A stretch of 64,000 bases of DNA from Polytrichum commune. Its lineage: Eukaryota > Streptophyta > Polytrichopsida > Polytrichales > Polytrichaceae. Positions 45,536-58,029 of the stretch are shown one piece after another (position 1 is the first letter of the stretch; every line of letters begins with the position of its first letter). The notes under the pieces are model-generated. The model made no database searches. It saw only the letters and a program-made list of their open reading frames with translations, and was not told the DNA's origin. The position numbers were made by a program, and so were the translations under genes. The stretch spans positions 33,570,440-33,634,439 of the forward strand of contig OX485807.1 in NCBI GenBank assembly GCA_950295325.1. Reading direction: 5' to 3'.

Positions 45536-46826
45536 CAGTCTAACCTTGATAATGTCACCCTTGTTAATAGAACACCTTGATATTGCCACCTAAAAGTTTG
45601 AAACCGATTTTCATAGTGTAAAACTCCCTCGTTATTATCCCTATCACCCTTGGTAATGTCACTATTTTTTTCCAAAATCCGTAGTGTAAATGTGATAATA
45701 CCAAGTATGGATGGATTGTATGTGATGGTTGGATGGACAGATTATTAGGCATTTTTGCAACTGTGATAGTGAAAGTTATAGATGGGTTTAATGCTTTTGT
45801 ACTCTCCCATATCACTATCTTGTTCCTTCCACCAAATGTGACTTCAGTTGTTTAGCCTTTGGATCAAGGAGTGATTGCAACATTCAAAATGTGCTATAAG
45901 CGCAAGCTTGTTGCCTGGACTTTGCAACAAATTAATAACAACTCAAATGAAGTTTTGGGGAAACTGAATGTTGATCTATTTCAAGCTATGCTATGGTGTG
46001 TGGCGGCATGGCATGAATTAGATGATCAAACCATTAGAAATTGTTGGAGAAAGTCCGCCATATTGCCTACATAGTGGAATGCAAATATCAACAATTTTGA
46101 TGAACGTATGAAGTCCAAAATGGAGGAAGCAACTTTGGAATTGGGCAATCTCATCGCCGCATTGAATTTGGGTTTGGATGTCGAAGGCAAGCTTGTAGAA
46201 AAGCTTTGTCCTTTGGAGTACATAAACATGGAAGGTGAAGATGATTTTGAGGTGGAATATTCTACTGAGGAGCTTGTGCAATTAGTGCAAGATGGCGAAT
46301 AGGTTCTTGATTCCATGGAAGTAGACCCATTGATTGTTGATAGCAATGATGACGAGTCTAAAGTAGTGAAGCTAAGCGATGCACAAAAATATGCTAAAGA
46401 TGTTTTGAATTTTATGGCTAGCCAGGGTGTTCAGATTTTCAACACTCTGGAGTTGTTAGGAATGGAAAAAATCCATGACAAACTCATTAGAATTGGTGTT
46501 GCACATTTAACATCAACAAAACAATGTGACATTAGAAGCTTCTTTGTCTCTAGTGAGAGGTCTTTACCTGATCTCAATGACACATTATGATGTGCTCTTG
46601 TTGTTATTCATAATTTTAAATTAGATTTTACATTCAAAAACATTGAAGTCTCATATTTTTTATTTTCTTTTTTACATTGTAATTTTATTTTAATTTTCTA
46701 CCTATTTTTTGATAATATCACATTATGCACAAATCTTCAAAATGTGACATTATCAAATATGTCACACCTTGTTTATATCACTCTTTTGGGTGAAACGGAT
46801 GGTGTGACATTATCAAGGTTAGACTG
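45536..46826 (+). mobile_element. pogo/Tigger-like DNA transposon, internally deleted
   Basis: Perfect 23-bp terminal inverted repeats: CAGTCTAACCTTGATAATGT then CAC at 45536-45558, and its exact inverse at 46804-46826. TA duplication at 45534-45535 and 46827-46828. 1291 bp in all. Subterminal copies of TTGATAATGTCAC-type motifs lie inside both ends. The 3' two-thirds encodes the C-terminal part of a DDE transposase; the N-terminal DNA-binding half is missing. TIR start CAGT and TA duplication place it in the Tc1/mariner-pogo group. Confidence 0.92.
45763..46590 (+). pseudogene. C-terminal fragment of pogo-like DDE transposase
   Basis: One frame from about 45763 to TGA at 46588-46590, broken by three stops, all TAG (45853-45855, 46072-46074, 46300-46302). 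It opens with VIVKVIDGFNAFVLSHITIL then FLPPNVTSVV-stop-PLDQGVI, the classic end of the Tigger/pogo DDE core where Gln is expected at the first stop; the Asp of IDG and the Asp of PLDQ are the likely last two catalytic residues, 27 apart. It continues through FKMCYKRKLV and NCWRKSAILP. Near the C-terminus QCDIRSFF (46522-46545) fits a PCNA-binding (PIP) box, known in pogo transposases. Missing HTH/CENP-B domain and first catalytic Asp: non-functional. Confidence 0.88.
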
Positions 46827-46828
46827 TA

Positions 46829-47204
46829 GAAGAATTTGCTCAATATGTGCAAGCCCGATTATAGGTGCGGTGACAACACCATAGTACTAACTTAACTTCG
46901 AGCCTTCATAGCCCTCTAACTAAATGACACAGAAACAGGCAAGAAATAGCAGAAGCATTGATTGACACCGGTTGAAGTTAATTTATAACGCTTTGTACTT
47001 GACCGAGCACACACTTGTAAAACTGCGGGCCTTGACCGGATATGGCCGCATTTGGGGTTTGAAAACCAACTTTTCAACTTAATGCGCTAATTAATCTAGT
47101 CCGAATAACGTGTAGTGAAAATGGCTCAAGGTACTTGGCAACTAACCACCTGCACCCAATTAAGCAAGGACCAACATCATGGCCCTACACTTCCACGGTA
47201 CCCA
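46829..47204. other. No gene seen
   Basis: Anonymous DNA between the pogo-like element and a tandem repeat. CATTGATTGACACCGGTTGA at 46956 recalls the ACCGGTT family weakly. Confidence 0.5.
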
Positions 47205-47540
47205 AGTAGTCTCTAAAAAACTAGGTTAGGGTAGCTACGTCCCCATAATGTGCAAATTTGCGACTCTAGGAGCCGATTTACACATCGGGAGGACCAAGGG
47301 ACGTGAGAAAAGGTGATTCAAAATCTCATGTGGTCACGGTCGGCGGTCCTTGGTCACGGGACGTGATTTGAAAGTAGTCTCTACAATCTAGAGGAGCGTT
47401 ATCCCCTCAATGTGCAAACTTGCGACGCTATGGGTTGTTTTACACATGTGGAGACCAAGGGCCATGAGAAACAATGATTTAGAGTGTGGACATGGTCGGT
47501 GGTCCTTGGACATGGGACGTAGTGTAAAGTGGATTTAGAT
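47205..47540 (+). repeat. Two-unit tandem repeat, 168-bp offset
   Basis: AGTAGTCTCTA at 47205 and 47373; both units carry AATGTGCAAAYTTGCGAC, GGACCAAGGG or GAGACCAAGGG, and GGTCCTTGG(T/A)CA, so each can fold through GACCAAGG/CCTTGGTC. Confidence 0.75.
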
Positions 47541-48699
47541 CGGGGTGTAGCATTTTGGATGCCAATCATAAATTTTCAATACTAAATTTAGGTTTTAACA
47601 ATTTAGAGTTTGATGAAAATCAATGTGATTAATGTTTTTGTTACAGTTATTCTTTCTCCCCATGATGGTCATTTTTTATTTTTATTATGACAATTTAATT
47701 TGAATGTCTTGTAGCAAAATTTGGGTGACCGTACATTTTTCATTTATGGACATGTAGGATTCCATGTCACTTTCTCATCCTTTTCTTTTTTGGACATGGT
47801 CACTCTTAGTTTTGGTGATCTTGTGTTCATCGAAGTGGGCATGTCACTTGATTCTCAAGCAATGAGGGAATCTAAAAAGTGGTGGTCATAGTGCGTAATT
47901 GTTTGAGTAAACATTATCGACCCTCGGGTGATCTAACATAAGCAAACCTAATTCGGTTATTCATCTTGAATGGACATGTATCGTTAAGTGGTGTATGGAT
48001 CTAAGAACGGACACCAAACAAACGTGTGTTAAGAAAATATTGGACTACATGCACAAAGAATGGTATTGGGCTATTAACAACCAGCTGTTTAGCTTGCCCT
48101 GTTAGGATAAGTGGGCCAAGGTAACCTTGCATAGGCCAATCCAAGATTTAGGACAGTGGGTCCCATGCATGTAGCTTATTTCTAAATCTTAAAATTCTCT
48201 CAAAGTTTCAAAACTGGAAAGCGAAAGTCCCAAAAATTCCACCTAACTTTCAAGATAGCTCCAATACACGACAAAATAACAACCTTTTAACATAAAGTTT
48301 TCTCAAAGAAGGATGGAACCCATGGTTTTGTACCTCTTCAATGGAGTTTACGGATAACTCAATTGGACTATGTCATACTATGTCTGACTCCCTAATATGA
48401 TGACATCCATTTGATATTGTGACAACTTTCATGTAGAGTACACTATTGAGGTGATGTTGCAAAAAAAAAAGGGGGCTTCCATTTATGGTCGGCATCTATT
48501 TCCCTCACAAATGTAGAAACAACCTCTGCTCAAGATTTGCACTCAATTTTTATTTTGTTTGCAACAACCGTAAGTGAATTTACACTTATGTGTAGAATTT
48601 GCACATACGATTCATGTAAGAAGCAATAAAACTTGGGTTTGCTTTAGTCGAGTAGGAGGCAAATAGGTTTCCCTTTCACTCGCGCAAATTACCTGAGGT
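47541..48699. other. No gene seen
   Basis: Unique-looking AT-rich DNA; poly-A run at 48460-48469. Confidence 0.5.
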
Positions 48700-48715
48700 G
48701 AAAACCAGATTACAA

Positions 48716-48899
48716 TTTATTTTATTTTTGACATAAGGTCAACAGGCCAACGCCAATGCACATGAGGCAGTTGACCACCTGGAAAGATTTTTGTCAAGTA
48801 GAGAGGAGATTTCACAGCTAGGATTCAAACGGCCAACCTCTTCCTTGAGGTTTGGGTATCTCTCCACCATCATCCGGAGTTTAAGGTCATCTCGGACCT
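48716..48899 (-). mobile_element. SINE copy 3 with TSD
   Basis: Reverse-complement copy of the 1029 SINE. GATTACAA at 48708-48715 (next to its A-rich tail, TTTATTTTATTTTTG on plus) and at 48900-48907 is the target-site duplication. About 85% similar to copy 1 by eye. The ORF across it is a shadow. Confidence 0.82.
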
Positions 48900-49004
48900 G
48901 ATTACAAAAACTTCTAACTTTGTTCAATCATCCATATAGCAACCACGTTAAAAAGAAGAAAAAATAATTACTAAATTTTGTTGTTGTAGTGATAAACATC
49001 CGAC

Positions 49005-49354
49005 ATGGATTTCTACATGGCATCAAATAGATCATGTTTCATGGCCACTTGGACTATTTTCAAAAAGCACCTCTTGGAGGTAGGCCTAACACAAAACCAA
49101 GAGACTGCGGCACTCCAAGCGCTCACAACCGTTGGTTTATTCTATTTTATCATGTGTGAGGACCTGCATGAATAGAAATTTATTGAAATAGCATTTGGTT
49201 GAGGGCCCTGTCACATATGACTTCACACTACACTTGAGGATCCGTGACCACACTACATGATTTTGGAAGTGTCTTGGGACGACCTTTGGACATATTCTTT
49301 TAGGCTCTCACAATTTCATGGTCACAACTCTTGGCTCGTGTGTGAAGTGGCCCT
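49005..49354 (-). mobile_element. Tourist-like MITE fragment (GGGCCACT family), copy E, inverted
   Basis: Inverted copy ending CTTGGCTCGTGTGTGAAGTG then GCCC at the right. The other terminus is missing at the left. Part of it is tandemly duplicated downstream. Confidence 0.75.
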
Positions 49355-49761
49355 AGGTCAAGCCCTAAATATGAAGAGTTTGGCCATCTACATATTGATG
49401 TCCCATTGAATCTCACGGTTTCCCTCTGGGGCACAACAAACCCGCTCACAACTGTTGGTTTATTCTATTTCATCATGTGTGAGGACCCGCATTAATAGAA
49501 ATTTATTGAAATATCATTTGGTTAAGGGCCCTGTCACATATGACTTCACACTACACTTGAGGATCCGTGACCACACTACATGATTTTGGAAGTGTCTTGG
49601 GACGACCTTTGGACATATTCTTTTGGGCTCTCACAATTTCATGGTCACAACTCTTGGCTCGTGTGTGAAGTGGCCCTAGGTCAAGCCCTAAATATGAAGA
49701 GTTTGGCCATCTACATATTGATGTCCCATTGAATCTCACGGTTTCCCTCTGGGGCACAACA
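49121..49761. repeat. Recent 323-bp tandem duplication
   Basis: GCTCACAAC at 49121 and 49444, through GGCACAACA ending at 49438 and 49761. The two units are nearly identical (few differences such as CATGAATAG/CATTAATAG). Unit includes part of the Tourist-like fragment plus about 85 bp of flanking DNA, so the duplication post-dates the insertion. Confidence 0.92.
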
Positions 49762-52700
49762 TGACCCACTCTCATTGCATCAATTAGCAGTTGCATTAAG
49801 AGGTCAATGCAAACGAAGTGTGTGAAATTTGGACATAATTGTGATTCTTTGGAAGTAAACTACGAAAAGCTCGACACTTTAATGACATTGGACGATGGAT
49901 GATTCCAACTAGGTGTCAAGTGAATCAACTTGCTTCAAATTAAGTTTGTTGAATTTATTCTATATACTTAGTATCGTAAGCACATGTTTCTTGTTCGCAA
50001 AGAGGTAGGGTAAGTGCGCCATTGACCGAACGCGGCCCACGGACCGCACAACCACCACACAACCACTGCACAATTTTCAATCCTGAGGACTCTCGCGGGA
50101 ACTTCGGGAACGTTCAGGGAATTTCAGAGAGAACGTGAATGTACAGGTACCACACACTGTGCGGTGAAGGGCTCACTAAGCTCTTGAGATCCACCTGTGT
50201 ATGTTGGGTTCAATTTGTAATAGCTTTCACAAATCGAAATGTCTTTCATTTTTATTTTTTTGTAAGAGAATCCTCACTTCACAATTAACAATCCTTCAAA
50301 ATTTGAAACAATTTAAGCTTATAAATTTGTACTTACAAGGATTTGAAGATCGATCATGCGGTCATTGGCGCACTTACCTTAGACATTTTTGAATAAGGTT
50401 GGTGGTTGACCAAAACCATGTCTCATATTGTGAGTGTCAACCTCTAAAGGCCAAGGTAAACGTTTGTGTCCAGGCAATCGATGATGCAACTAGGGTTTAA
50501 GTATATTTGGATTTATGTATGAATTTTGGACACTTCCAACCGCCAATATGACAGACATCATATAGTAAAACTACACAAATATGGAGGTTAGCGAACATGA
50601 AATACAAACATTTGAAGAAGTTGTTGTTGTTGTTGTCGTCTGATTTTTTTGCCCCCACAAATGCACATCCCTTATTATTTTTAGGCAAATGACTTGTCAA
50701 AGTATATTTAGATGTGAATTATGCTTGACAATATTATTGTACACAATTACGTTCAAATCTTTTGATTTGGACACGTGGACGGTCGGAACTCCTTGACATC
50801 ACAAAGATGTCATCTAGACGTTGAGATCTACCATAAGAGGCGTTGATAGTCTTCACGAGGTTGTTGAGTTGAATCAAATTGAATTGGTTTAAGTGATTTT
50901 GGGAATTTTTTGCTTCGGCCTTTAGGGGTTAAACCGTAGTCTCACATGTTTGCAATGTATGCACTTCTGTTGCTACACCATTGATTGGGTCTAGAGGTCC
51001 AATGATTTGAAACTAAAAATAGAAACTAATACTTTTATGGTGACACTTGACAAGAAAATAAAAGAAAATAGGAAAAAAGAAAAGGAGAGAAAAGAGCAGA
51101 ATCAACACCTAGCACAATTTCAATCAAATTATAAAACCTCCAAATTATTGAGCACTATTTCCCCTTCTAGACTAGGTGTATATACAATGGACAATGTGGT
51201 GGTGGTGAGGCCGTTGTCCTACCATTCCAAAGGTTGTCTACAGTGGGATGTTGAGCAAATGGTGTAGGGATTGATTCATATGCATGGGTGCAATAGGCCG
51301 GGGCGCCAGAGGTCCATACTAGTGAACAAACAATGCACCTAGCTCAAGTGTGATGGTTCAAGCACTGCCACATTAAGTTAGGTTGTTGTCATTCCATTAT
51401 TTGGGTCATTTGGATGATCAAATTAACCTTCAAGGTTAAACCATTTTGCAGTTGGGATCCCTATTCTTTATATTTACAATGTCATTTGGCATTATAATTG
51501 GTGTGTTCACACTATAAGCATATGAACATTTGGCAATTGTCATGCGTCAATAAAATTTTGTCTCACATCACTAGAAAGTTTGTGAATAGTGGTAGTGTTG
51601 CATTTTTCTTTTAGCGGTGCAAAATGATTCGTTATGACTCATATGTTGGTAGTGTCATTGGAGTGGTATTTCTACTTTGCCTTGTAGCAGCAAGTGTGCT
51701 ATGTCACCTTCTTTGGTTATCACTCAATGATTGCAAAATCAATTTCATGGATCAATGATGAATAATGAGACTGCATTATAATGATCTATATTGCAATTTG
51801 CCAGCCTGTATTGGTGGCATTAAGAGAACAAACGCAATTTTGGTGAATTAGTGTGGGTGGGTCTAGCCAAACTCCTTTCATTAGTGAGCGGCAACATAAA
51901 GAACATTGATGTTGTAAGCACCGGAGACCTAGAACAATGTGAATGGAATTTCCAAGGCAAGATTGTCATGTGTGCTATCACAAGGTGACCACCCTATGCA
52001 AGTTCAAGGTCAAGCATAATTGACTTTTTTCCTCCTTTTTGTGGACTATATCACGGGTCACCGTAAGAGATTATAAGGAGCCTTTTAACTTCCTCATATC
52101 ATAGCCTTTGGTTGAAATAGATAATATCCTTAAAAGTGCAAAGATAGTGGTGAGGAGGACGAGGACCATGGGTTTCACCATGAGTCTTGAGAAAAGGCCG
52201 TCTCACACGAGACCCAATGGGAGTCGGTGCCATGATTCGTCAAATTCCGCATGATCAATTATACGCTTGTTTCGATTTTGGAGTCAACCTTTTCCAATCT
52301 CAAAGGTATGGTGGCCTTAAGCAAACACCGGTCTTATGCAAAACCCAACACATGTGAGTGGTAAATGGTAAGGCTTGTAGTTAAAAACTTGACACCAAAG
52401 AGACATGTGTTACGATAGGATTGCATTAAACGTTCAAAACAAATTCGGCGTTCTTGGTGCAACTATTGACACAATCAGGAGGGCTAATGTGATCCATGAA
52501 AGAGAAAGAAAATATTTATTTTATCTATTCTATAAATTATCTTCGTATAAGTTCCACATTTCAACTCCAATTGTGAAACTTAAAATGACAATCTTCATGA
52601 TTCACAATTGCCAACTAGGTAAGGCAATTCCCAAGCCAACCCACTGACCAACATTGTGAGCTTAAGGTATGTGGGTGTTACTTGGTTTGTTTTTGACGTT

Positions 52701-53981
52701 CTCCAACTTCTACCTATTAGATTTACACAACAAAACTCATGTTGCATTGGCATATTTACACTGTAACATATTCAAAAACCAAACTAAAACCAAACCTTTC
52801 TAATCTAGTTATCCTTATCGGAAGTGCGGGTTCATCGATCTCTTAATTGGATACATAGGTTCTCCCAGTTATGCTCACCATTGAGTGCAAAGTAGATATT
52901 GAAATCTGAAGATGCATTGCAACCTCTTTGTCTTTTAAGATGTTTGCTCTTCCAACCACACACCAATCACGTATAAAGGTCCCAATTAAGAAAACGAGCC
53001 ACTTAAGACTCCATCCACCTTACTACATGGAGTCGGAAGTGCCCAAAGTGAAGGGGGGACGTACGATAGATCGATCGCGATCACCTTTGACACCCATGAC
53101 TCTTTTTCCTCGCAACTTTATGAAAGCTTTGTGGCTAATTGAGAGGAACCATTCAACAGGGTTGGAGGCATGTGGGCGAGAAGATTAAATAAAAAAACAA
53201 AGCCCACCCGTGAATGTACCTCCCTCATATCCTTAAGTCAAGGTACGTGTGAGTGGGGATCATCTTCCCTCTCACAAACATCGTGAAGCAGCTCAGCTAG
53301 TCTAGGCTAGGAAAGGCTAGGGTTGGAGGGGGTGTGATGTGGTGTTGCCTGGCCTCTTCGCTGGCAATTTGCAGGCCCTTTGTGGGTGGATGATGACATG
53401 GCTTTAATCTTAAGTTGCAGGAAGACCGAGTCACGACACCTCTATTGTGGTGGGCCTTCTAACTTTGTCCTCACTTTCATCTTATTAATCGCACACCGTC
53501 TCAATCTTGGGAGTGGTATATGGCAAGGCTTTGTAGATATGGATGGACATCTCCCCACCCCCCCCCCCCAAAAAAAAAACCACACATGTTTTCATTCGGA
53601 GATTGGACTTTGTGCTCAAACTATGTTGATCAGTTCGGGTTCAATTGTGAACTGGCCTGATTAATTATTTAGAGAACGTGTTGTTGCTTCAGTCTTTTAT
53701 ACAGTAGACACCTCCATTCGGTCTTTGCAGTTCGGAATCTGAGTTCGTTGTGAGTGTTTCTATCATTTGTTTTGCAGATTTCTATTAATGGTAAGGTTAC
53801 TTTGTTCTATGTGGAGTTCTTCTTTAATCCTAGACAAAGGCTAGCTATCCATCAATACATTTATAAACGAAACGTTGTAAAAGTTTAATAACATCATACA
53901 TAAAATGTGAGATGTGGTGGTGGTGAGGTCGTTGCGTCCTGTTCGGGACCACTCTTCACTGTTCCAAAAACCACTTGACAC
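49762..53981. other. No supported gene in 4.2 kb
   Basis: Mostly anonymous. A (GTT)n run lies at 50621-50635; 52685-52800 is a copy of the CCAACTTCTACC dispersed repeat; poly-C/poly-A slippage at 53559-53578. Frames at 51007-51267 and 53380-53664 have no recognisable features. Confidence 0.45.
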
Positions 53982-54060
53982 AACATTATTCAGATCCATA
54001 ACAATGTTCTGTGGGACTGACGGTATTCCACAAAACATTGTTATGGATCTGAATAATGTT
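53982..54060. mobile_element. 79-bp hairpin element
   Basis: Arms of 33 bp with one mismatch (AACATTATTCAGATCCATAA and its inverse ending AATAATGTT), loop of 13 nt (GACTGACGGTATT). A diverged, rearranged relative is at 26990-27115. Confidence 0.8.
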
Positions 54061-55720
54061 ATGAACAAAGTGGTGAATACGTCCCAAAAAACAACAACAT
54101 AAAAGGTGAAGGGGGCAAGTGGATGTAGAGTGAAGGTGGGGGGTTGTAGGTGTCTTACCTTAGCTACCAAGTCGGCGAGGATAGAGGGACAAGTGGTGGT
54201 AGAATGGACGAGGGGGAATGGGTCCAAAGGGTTGGTACCCCCATGGATGCAATGGGTAAGAACGGCACGGGCTCGAACTAGTTCCATACAATAACACAAA
54301 AGTAGTGCTTTTGATACATTAGTTGTTGGAAAATTTAAGACAATTTTCTCAAATTCATTAATTACGTCGAACAAATTTTGTAGTGACACATGATAATTGC
54401 CCAAGTTGGTGTACCAAGGGTTGCTTCAACTAACTTATCAAGAATAAGTGTATGGATCCGTTGGTTTTTTGGGCACGGACCATATGGAAATGTGTGGCAG
54501 CCAAACAACAAACAACATGAGCAGGTGGTGGCTAGAGTTTGTCTTATATATTAATCTTAGGGAACGTCGCCACTTTCTTCAGGGTCATTCCAACAAGCCG
54601 GTTTCTTCAATGTTGTCCTTTCTCGTGGACGTGGTCTATTTTAGAAGCATTAGTTTAGTTGTTGTCGTTGTTGGGATTCACACCTCGTTGGTGCATTGAA
54701 AGAATAAAATGGCAAGATGCTAACATAACTTAAGCTTAACTTACATGGCCCCCTCGGATACGCTATCATACAAATAATGCCAATCAAATAGTTAATTAGT
54801 AATATTGAGGACAGACGTCTATAGAATGTGTGATCTAAAGAGTCACGACGATGATCTTGAGATCTTGAGATCTTGAGAGTCATGCAGCTAACTTAACTTA
54901 TCTTATCTTAACTTATGTGGTTTGTTCAATGTATCATCACATAGCATTACTCAGTTGATGAGTTATGTTCAACTGTCTTGACTTCAAATTCAGTCTGAAG
55001 TAGTGGGATTCTGAAATCGGGAGTCTTTATTCTTGAATTTATTGTTGGATCCACGAATACGACTCATCGGCCGAGTAATGTTATGGGGGTCATGAGGAAA
55101 CAAGACAAACATTAGCGTGTTTAAGTATTATAAACGTGTGTACAAATCTTAATTATGATCCGATTGTAGTGGATGGAAAACTACTAGAATTGCTAAATTA
55201 TGCGTCGAGGGCTCTTTAATGATGTTTTTTTTGAATGGTTGTGGCTTGGCCAAGACCAATTGGTGCAATATTTCTGTATATTTATTGGAAAGGGAGAGGG
55301 GGAACTATCGAATATGAGCGTACCTCTCATCCATCCAACATTGAAAAGAAACTTCACCCCTTATAGGTTCATTGTTGATTCATCTCAAATGACCCTAAGT
55401 GGACTAATTCGGGGTTGTAAAAGTAAGACTGGTGTTAAATCAGTTTTAAAAAGTTACATCTGGATTCCATACCAATTCATGGCTTTAATGTTGGATGAAT
55501 GAGAGGTACACTTGTATACGATAATTCTCTCTCTCCTAGTTGGAGTAGTCCATGGAGTAGTCAAGATGGTGCTCTCCATCCAAGTGAAGGAGCCCATTCT
55601 TATCTAAACTATGGTGAAGTCTAAAAATCATCTTTACGTATGGCTTATCATAACATTGAGTCTTGGCAATTCCATCCGATTTTGTAAAATGCGATTCTTT
55701 TAGTAAATTCGTTCATTGGA
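54061..55720. other. No supported gene
   Basis: A 187-codon minus-strand frame (54404-53841) runs over the hairpin element and is discussed among the rejected items. 54846-54875 holds a GATCTTGA triplication. The rest is anonymous. Confidence 0.45.
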
Positions 55721-55876
55721 AGCAAACTACCAGTTGGAAGTGAAGCAAACTACTAGTTGGAAGCAAACGAAGGTTGCAGGGGCAATTATTTTGCAAGTGA
55801 CGTGACCATGCTGGCCTGTGTCGAATTGAGTAGACGGGAAGCAGAAGAAGAAGAAGAAGCTGGAAAGTTGGCGGTG

Positions 55877-55993
55877 ATGCAAGCAAGCAAGCTCCTGCTG
55901 CTGCTGTGGCTATGGAGCACGGCCTTCCTAACTTATGCCCCCCTGCACCACCACCACCACCATGATGCAAGAACACCCATGTTATTTGGCTGA
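55877..55993 (+). CDS. Candidate 38-residue secreted peptide, or first exon
   Basis: ATG at 55877 opens MQASKLLLLLWLWSTAFLTY, a good signal-peptide profile (basic n-region, Leu-rich core, small residues near the cleavage site), followed by a six-His run and stop TGA. The preceding 70 bp are GAAG-rich, like a leader. It matches no peptide family I know. It could be the first exon of a longer secreted protein, but the CAC repeat and CTG repeat also make chance plausible. No downstream exon is obvious. Confidence 0.2.
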   Translation: MQASKLLLLLWLWSTAFLTYAPLHHHHHHDARTPMLFG

Positions 55994-58029
55994 CAAAACT
56001 ACCAAATAATACACTTGTCACGTCCCCGCCTCCACCTCCGCCTCTTCTCTCTCTTTCCCGTGTTGTCGAAGTTATGGCTCCACATTAACAAGGACCTCTA
56101 GCTCCACTCCGCCACCTTGTCCGCGTGGAGGGAGTAGGTTGATGTGTAAGGTGTGGATTTGGTGTTGGATGCCTAAGTCCTTGCCTCCAAGGAACCACTG
56201 TACGGGATGGTTCACCCCAGCAGTGAAGGTGTGTGGATGTGGTTAAGTTGTTATTGCATGTTCTCCAACTTTTACCGACTATATTTACGTGATGGAATGC
56301 GCGTTTCGTTAGCACCTCTACGTGACCATGAAGCGTCACCAAAAATTGGATTGGAGATCGAAGCTCGTGTGATTTAGTTATGGTTATCGGAAGTGCATGT
56401 TTGTTGGGTTTTTATTTTTTATTTTTTTTACTGAATATGTAGGTCCTTTGAGTTGTGTTTAGTGTAGTTTAGGATGTAGTTCGGTGTGTTTTGGAACATG
56501 TTTTTTTTTTATGGATCCTCATTGGACCACACGCCAACCAAATATAGGTGTTTGATCAAGAAACGTGACCGAAAAACAACCGCACACCTTGAGATCTCCG
56601 TTGGCTTTGGATATAAGGGATATCTTGGTAAGGTCAGATGTTTTAAGAGAAGACACTTGTAAGGTAGGTTTCCGTGATTCAATTACTTATCTTAATCTGA
56701 CATCTATGTTTGAGTAATATGTGGTTTGTTGTGGCTCAAGAACATGCAACAAAAGGACATGTGTTTGAAAGAGCTCAAAATATGATAACCATTTTAGGCT
56801 CGATAGTCAACATGATTGGGGGTAACCGATATGGTTAGTAAATGAGCACGTGGATCTTTACTTTGATGATGAACTAGATATTCTTGTGAGCTCTAAAATT
56901 ACAAGGAATGTGGCTACGCCCTCACTTTGGACTTGCTAATCATCTTGTACTAATTGCACGTTTCATATCCTAAGAGAAGTGGGTTAGTGGGATAAGCAAA
57001 TATTTAAGACCCCTCTTTCTTAGCCAAGTGATATTGAACATGGGATGAGATCAAGATGATTAAAAAATCCAAATTGAGGTTGGGTCCATTTAATTTAAAT
57101 TTTTTGGAGCTCACATGAATATTTCATTTTTTTTATCAAAGTGCCAGATCTATTTTTTTTAGATTGACCATTTAATCCTTAGTAGTATATGGCAAGGCTT
57201 TGTGATAAAAACAAACACTAAAGAGACATGTCATTATAATATTGTATCATGTGCTCATAATATAGACAATCATTCTAGGTTCAATAGTGAACACACTTAC
57301 ACAAAACAAAGATATTTACTTTAACCTCTTCCAACTTTTGCAGCTAAATTGTAATTTGAAACCTAAAGGATAGTCTTGACAATTTGCACTTCAGAATCAG
57401 ATGAGATAAATCGTGATCCAATCCAACAACCAAAATATGTTTGTGATGTCGGAAGTGCACATGATAGGGCCACATGCCTTATGAGGCATTCATAAACGTG
57501 GCAAATGTAAGGTGTATGAGTGTTATTCGGTTACAATTCTTAATCATACACATATACTCAGTTGGTGTGTGGTTCGGTAAAGATCAACGAACGAACACCA
57601 TAAAAATAGATGTTTAAAAAATATCAGACGGTATCTTCAAATTTCTATCAACTATTCCACTCTCAATAGCGAACATAGTTGGGAGATTGTATGTATTTAA
57701 TTAAAACAATCAACATACATGTACTCCCAATAACCATAACTAAATCAAGGAAAGTCCAAATTTCAATCCAACTTTGTTGATTCTTCATTGGAGATTTGCG
57801 AATGCAACACAAGTTTCATATCATAATATCTAAATGGTAGAACTTGGAGAAGACAAGAAGCTAACCGAATTACACCTACATAACTTAGGTAAGGATGTAC
57901 TTTATTAGATGTTTGTTTGATTGGATCTTCTCTTGGATGCTCCGGCTTAGTCATCAGACTGCTTTGGGTCATTTCCTTAGTGCGATTGAATCAGCTCCTA
58001 ATACCGGAGAGGGCACTCTATTTCATTTT
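55994..58029. other. No gene; dispersed repeat copies
   Basis: CT-rich at 56024-56058. Copies of dispersed repeats at 56245-56400, 56740-56995 (inverted copy of the FPP intron 7/8 repeat) and 57755-57900. A minus-strand frame at 56342-56085 has no recognisable features. Confidence 0.5.

Noticed and set aside
46018-46346. Minus-strand ORFs of 87 and 106 codons
   Set aside because: Antisense shadows of the pogo-like transposase frame.
53841-54404. 187-codon minus-strand ORF, with a possible donor AAG|gtaaga near 54158
   Set aside because: It reads straight through the 79-bp hairpin element and has no recognisable domain. A stretch (KALLL..CME..RAR) faintly recalls a helix of ribosome-inactivating proteins but lacks the catalytic Glu and the rest of the fold, so I do not call it.
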